A DNA stretch of 64,000 bases. Source: Achromobacter sp. AONIH1 (GTDB lineage Bacteria > Pseudomonadota > Gammaproteobacteria > Burkholderiales > Burkholderiaceae_B). The stretch is taken from NCBI RefSeq assembly GCF_002902905.1, contig NZ_CP026124.1:4898001-4962000 (forward strand), given 5' to 3'. Positions within the stretch are counted from its first letter, which is position 1. The number at the start of each line of letters is the position of its first letter. The notes beneath the pieces were generated by a model, which saw nothing but the letters and a program-made list of their open reading frames with translations, made no database searches and was not told the DNA's origin. The position numbers and the translations under genes were made by a program. Shown here one piece after another: positions 60,637 to 64,000 of the stretch.

Positions 60637-60652
60637 TCACTCCCACTCAATC
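60637..60652 (-). repeat. Attachment-site core at the 3' end of guaA (att1)
   Basis: Contains the last guaA codons (IEWE-stop). It matches 57923-57938 in 13 of 16 positions. Known integrases of the P4 type use this end of guaA as their target, which leaves the gene complete after insertion. Confidence 0.8.
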
Positions 60653-62229
60653 GTCGCAGGCGGCTTGCTCGACACGTCATACACCACCCGGTTAATCCCG
60701 CGGACCTCATTAATAATCCGCGAAGAAACCCGAGCCAGCAGCGGATGCGGCAGCGGCGCCCAGTCGGCCGTCATGAAGTCAAACGTCTGCACCGCGCGCA
60801 GCGCGACGACATACTCATACGTCCGCCCATCGCCCATCACCCCTACCGACTTCACCGGCAGGAACACGGCAAACGCCTGCGAGGTCAGCTCGTACCAGGT
60901 CAGGCCGCTGGCCTCGTCCTTGGTGTTGCGCAGCTCTTCGATGAAGATCGCATCGGCGCGACGCAGCAGTTCGGCGTACTCGTGCTTGACCTCGCCCAGG
61001 ATCCGCACGCCCAGGCCAGGACCCGGGAACGGATGACGGTAGACCATCTGCGGCGGCAGGCCCAGGGCCACGCCCAGTTCGCGGACTTCGTCCTTGAACA
61101 GTTCGCGCAGCGGCTCCAGCAGCTTCAGGTTCAGCGTGTCGGGCAGGCCGCCGACGTTGTGGTGCGACTTGATCGAAGTGGCCTTGCCGGTCTTGGCGCC
61201 GGCCGATTCGATGACGTCGGGGTAGATGGTGCCCTGGGCCAGCCACTTGGCGCTTTTCTGCTTGCCGGCCTGGTCCTGGAACACTTCCACGAATTCGCGG
61301 CCGATGATCTTGCGCTTGGCTTCGGGATCGGCCACGCCGGACAGCTTGCCCATGAACTGGGCGGTCGCGTCGATGTGGATGATCTTGACGCCCATGTTCT
61401 CGGCGAAGGTCTGCATGACCTGCTTGCCTTCGTCCAGGCGCAGCAGGCCGTGATCGACGAAGACGCAGGTGAGCTTGTCGCCGATGGCCTTGTGGATCAG
61501 GGCCGCGGCCACCGACGAGTCCACGCCGCCGGACAGGCCCAGGATGACTTCGTCGTCGCCGACCTGCTCGCGGATGCGGGCCACGGCTTCGGCGACGTAG
61601 TCGGGCATGTTCCAGTCGCCCTGGCAGCCGCAGATCTCGTTGACGAAGCGCGACAGCATGGCCTTGCCCTGCACGGTGTGCGTGACTTCGGGGTGGAACT
61701 GCACGGCGTAGAACTTGCGGTCTTCGTCGGCCATGCCGGCGATCGGGCAGGACGGCGTGGACGCCATCAGCTTGAAGCCCGGCGGCAGCGCGGTGACCTT
61801 GTCGCCGTGGCTCATCCAGACCTTGAGCATGCCGTGGCCTTCGTCCGTCGTGAAGTCGGCCAGGCCGTCGAGCAGCTTGGTATGGCCGTGCGCGCGGACT
61901 TCGGCGTAGCCGAATTCACGGTGGTCGGAGAAGCTGACGACGCCGCCCAGCTGCTGCGCCATGGACTGCATGCCGTAGCAGATGCCCAGCACCGGCACGC
62001 CCAGCTCGAACACGGCGTGCGGCACGCGCATGGAGCCTTCTTCGTAGGCCGAGGCGTGGCTGCCGGACAGGATGATGCCCTTCAGGCCCTGGGCCAGTTG
62101 TTCGCGCACGAAGGCGTCGTCGACGTCGCCCGGGTGGACTTCGGAATAGACGCCGGCTTCGCGGACGCGACGGGCGATCAGTTGGGTGACTTGCGAACCG
62201 TAGTCCAGGATGAGGATGCGCTGGTGCAT
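60637..62229 (-). CDS. guaA: GMP synthase (glutamine-hydrolysing), 530 aa
   Basis: N-terminal class I amidotransferase: [17 protein letters not shown], the nucleophile Cys in [18 protein letters not shown], and [11 protein letters not shown]-terminal ATP-PPase: [18 protein letters not shown] and the end [11 protein letters not shown]. It makes GMP from XMP with ATP and glutamine. Length matches E. coli. Its 3' end is the island attachment site. guaB precedes it on the same strand. Confidence 0.98.
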   Translation of the reverse strand: MHQRILILDYGSQVTQLIARRVREAGVYSEVHPGDVDDAFVREQLAQGLKGIILSGSHASAYEEGSMRVPHAVFELGVPVLGICYGMQSMAQQLGGVVSFSDHREFGYAEVRAHGHTKLLDGLADFTTDEGHGMLKVWMSHGDKVTALPPGFKLMASTPSCPIAGMADEDRKFYAVQFHPEVTHTVQGKAMLSRFVNEICGCQGDWNMPDYVAEAVARIREQVGDDEVILGLSGGVDSSVAAALIHKAIGDKLTCVFVDHGLLRLDEGKQVMQTFAENMGVKIIHIDATAQFMGKLSGVADPEAKRKIIGREFVEVFQDQAGKQKSAKWLAQGTIYPDVIESAGAKTGKATSIKSHHNVGGLPDTLNLKLLEPLRELFKDEVRELGVALGLPPQMVYRHPFPGPGLGVRILGEVKHEYAELLRRADAIFIEELRNTKDEASGLTWYELTSQAFAVFLPVKSVGVMGDGRTYEYVVALRAVQTFDFMTADWAPLPHPLLARVSSRIINEVRGINRVVYDVSSKPPATIEWE

Positions 62230-62255
62230 GAGACTCTACCTATTGGAAATAAAAC

Positions 62256-62300
62256 CGCACCGGCAGAACCGCTGACTGATTTTGCGATTCTGCCGGTGCG
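62256..62300 (-). other. Perfect hairpin between guaB and guaA
   Basis: CGCACCGGCAGAA (62256-62268) and its exact complement (62288-62300), 13-bp arms with a 19-base loop, followed on the coding strand by GGTTTTATTT. It lies midway in the 102-base gap and can act as partial terminator or mRNA stabiliser between the two genes. Confidence 0.75.
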
Positions 62301-62331
62301 CGATGCCTGACATTGTAGTTGACTGTGCGGA

Positions 62332-63792
62332 TCAGTCGGCGCGGTAGTTGGGCGCTTCCTTGGTGATCTGCACGTCGTGCACGTGCGACTCGCGCACGCC
62401 CGCGGAGGTGATCTCCACGAATTCGGTCTTGGTGCGCATGTCGTCGATGGTGGCGCAGCCGCAGTAGCCCATCGAGGCGCGGATGCCGCCAACCAGCTGG
62501 TAAATGATGGCCAGCACGCTGCCCTTGTAGGGGACGCGGCCTTCGATGCCTTCGGGGACCAGCTTGTCGGCGTTGTTGGCCGGGTCCTGGAAGTATCGGT
62601 CGGCCGAGCCTTCCGTCATGGCGCCCAGGCTGCCCATGCCGCGGTACGACTTGTACGAACGGCCCTGGAACAGCACGACTTCGCCGGGGGACTCTTCCGT
62701 GCCGGCGAACATGCCGCCCATCATGCAGGCGGAAGCGCCGGCGGCGATGGCCTTGGCCACGTCGCCCGAGTAGCGGATGCCGCCGTCGGCGATGAGCGGC
62801 ACGCCCGTGCCTTCCAGCGCCTTGGCCACGTCGGAGATCGCGGTGATCTGCGGCACGCCCACGCCCGCGACGATGCGGGTGGTGCAGATGGAGCCGGGGC
62901 CGATGCCGACCTTGACGCCGTCGGCGCCGTACTCGACCAGCGCGCGCGCGGCGGCGGCGGTGGCGATGTTGCCGCCGATGACTTCAACCTTGGGGAAATT
63001 CTGCTTGACCCAGCGCACGCCTTCCAGCACGCCACGGGAGTGGCCGTGCGCGGTGTCGACGATCAGCACGTCGACGCCCGCGGCGACCAGCTTCTCGACG
63101 CGCTCTTCGGTGCCGGCGCCCACGCCCACCGCCGCGCCCACGCGCAGCTGGCCCAGGGCGTCCTTGTTGGCGACCGGATGCTCGGTGTTCTTGACGATGT
63201 CCTTGACCGTGGCCAGGCCGCGCAGCTCGAAGCCGTCGTTGACGATCAGCACGCGCTCCAGGCGATGCTTGTGCATCAGGGCCTGGGCTTCGTCCAGCGT
63301 CGCGCCTTCCTTCATCGTGACCAGGCGATCCTGCGGGGTCATGATGTTGCGCAGCGGCTGGTCGAGGTTCTCTTCGAAGCGCAGGTCGCGGTTGGTGACG
63401 ATACCGACCAGCTTGCCGCCTTCGACCACCGGCAGGCCGGAGATGCCGTGCTGGCGCTGCAGCGCGATGGCGTCGCGCACCTTCATCAGGGGAGTGACCG
63501 TGACCGGATCGATCACGATGCCGAACTCGTGACGCTTGACGCGGGCCACTTCACGGGCCTGGGCGTCGGCGGACAGGTTCTTGTGGATGATCCCGATGCC
63601 ACCCTCTTGCGCCATGGCGATGGCCAGGCGCGACTCCGTCACGGTGTCCATGGCGGCGGACACAAGCGGGATGTTCAGGGTGATGTTGCGAGACAGGCGC
63701 GTGGCCAGGGAAGTGTCGCGAGGCAGGACCTCGGAATACGCAGGCACCAGCAACACATCGTCGAAGGTGAGCGCTTTTTGTACGAGACGCAT
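62332..63792 (-). CDS. guaB: IMP dehydrogenase, 486 aa
   Basis: TIM barrel with the catalytic loop [21 protein letters not shown] (nucleophile Cys), GMGSLGAM flap region and two CBS modules between ([41 protein letters not shown]). Converts IMP to XMP with NAD, committing to guanine nucleotides. ATG at 63792 begins [20 protein letters not shown]. Confidence 0.98.
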   Translation of the reverse strand: MRLVQKALTFDDVLLVPAYSEVLPRDTSLATRLSRNITLNIPLVSAAMDTVTESRLAIAMAQEGGIGIIHKNLSADAQAREVARVKRHEFGIVIDPVTVTPLMKVRDAIALQRQHGISGLPVVEGGKLVGIVTNRDLRFEENLDQPLRNIMTPQDRLVTMKEGATLDEAQALMHKHRLERVLIVNDGFELRGLATVKDIVKNTEHPVANKDALGQLRVGAAVGVGAGTEERVEKLVAAGVDVLIVDTAHGHSRGVLEGVRWVKQNFPKVEVIGGNIATAAAARALVEYGADGVKVGIGPGSICTTRIVAGVGVPQITAISDVAKALEGTGVPLIADGGIRYSGDVAKAIAAGASACMMGGMFAGTEESPGEVVLFQGRSYKSYRGMGSLGAMTEGSADRYFQDPANNADKLVPEGIEGRVPYKGSVLAIIYQLVGGIRASMGYCGCATIDDMRTKTEFVEITSAGVRESHVHDVQITKEAPNYRAD

Positions 63793-63816
63793 GGGTAACT
63801 CCGGGCGCAAAGCAAG

Positions 63817-63822
63817 ATTATA
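63817..63822 (-). promoter_or_regulatory. guaBA promoter, -10 box TATAAT
   Basis: On the coding strand GGCG-TATAAT-CTTGC lies 25 bases before the guaB ATG, giving a short leader. No clear -35 box stands 17 bases upstream, only an A-run; a dyad CTAGG/CCTAG lies further up. Confidence 0.65.
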
Positions 63823-63882
63823 CGCCGAGCAGGCTTTTTTTCTAGGTGTTGACCCTAGGAAAATTTTGGGGAACTTTGTGAA

Positions 63883-64000
63883 TCAAGCACTTAGCGACTG
63901 CAAGAAGCGGCTGGGCATGCGCTGCCCGGCTCTCCGCTCTGGCACATGCTTGCCGGCATCCCCGTCTGACGATGCGGACTTGGAGCAGTCTTCGGCCCGC
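63883..64000 (-). CDS. Possible 3' end of an upstream gene (partial)
   Basis: The minus frame is open from the window edge to a TGA at 63883 ([20 protein letters not shown] then [18 protein letters not shown]). Too short to recognise; a small exported protein often precedes guaB in relatives, but this is only a guess. Confidence 0.3.
   Translation of the reverse strand, partial: RAEDCSKSASSDGDAGKHVPERRAGQRMPSRFLQSLSA

Noticed and set aside
60745..62310. 521-aa plus-strand frame over guaA
   Set aside because: guaA is certain on the minus strand; this is its shadow.
1..64000. CRISPR array, rRNA or tRNA genes
   Set aside because: I saw no spaced direct-repeat array, no rRNA sequence and no tRNA cloverleaf. 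In particular the islands use guaA, not a tRNA, as target.

Overview
The window is high-GC (roughly two thirds G+C by eye) bacterial DNA with long SD-led genes and an unusually rich set of TetR/GntR/LysR regulators, Bug-type (TctC) periplasmic receptors and MFS pumps. Together with the guaB-guaA pair at the right end this suggests a betaproteobacterium of the Alcaligenaceae (Bordetella/Achromobacter type). That placement is inference; no rRNA or tRNA gene was seen.

Layout. 1-5.0 kb: a minus-strand catabolic operon (cupin dioxygenase-like, LVIVD-repeat protein, RidA) facing a GntR regulator over an operator-rich gap, then a LysR/RidA divergent pair. 5.0-11.4 kb: small unknown genes, an HD-domain protein, a CmlA/FloR-like pump, a short XRE regulator, and a chromosomal tetR-tetA divergent pair with two textbook tet operators; a LysE exporter is coupled behind tetR. 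11.5-14.3 kb: an alkylation-repair operon (Ada C-domain-like methyltransferase, AlkA-like glycosylase, two paralogous 2OG-Fe(II) oxygenases). 14.3-15.1 kb: a probable toxin-antitoxin pair. 15.3-24.6 kb: three TetR-controlled modules with visible operators, a PD-(D/E)XK-like protein, and an AidB-like/HpaB-like operon. 24.6-29.2 kb: DUF899, RNase T2, thioesterase, SDR and a GlxA-type regulator. 29.5-34.1 kb: a five-gene hydroxy-acid catabolic operon with Bug receptor and GntR regulator. 34.1-45.0 kb: an Sfp-type phosphopantetheinyl transferase and then a long minus-strand run: SWIM zinc-finger protein, two paralogous giant helical-repeat proteins, SUKH protein, secreted protein, membrane protein and an LRR-like protein. 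45.4-52.1 kb: RHH-VOC-methyltransferase operon, ArsR-controlled oxidoreductase, a hipBA pair, and a TerD-domain protein behind an attenuator-like leader.

52.1-60.6 kb is accessory DNA next to guaA. It holds a TetR-controlled catabolic cluster (BKACE, lipocalin-like, cyclase, frameshifted Bug receptor), fragments of LysR genes, and then the scars of two tandem insertions at the 3' end of guaA. Each scar has a guaA-end-like core (57923-57938; 60637-60652) and a dead P4-type integrase on its left. The outer integrase has three frameshifts and is truncated; the inner one carries a nonsense codon and lost its catalytic C-terminus at an IS3-family element. Shared TACCGTCA motifs lie around both cores. 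To my reading this tandem accretion-and-decay structure, the SWIM/helical-repeat locus, and the TerD leader are the parts most worth pursuing.

Regulation is unusually legible: many divergent promoters here carry paired palindromes that can be matched to the adjacent regulator (tetRA, 16.2/16.9 kb TetR, 17.6 kb TetR, 24.5 kb TetR, 47.9/48.2 kb ArsR, 56.3/56.4 kb TetR).
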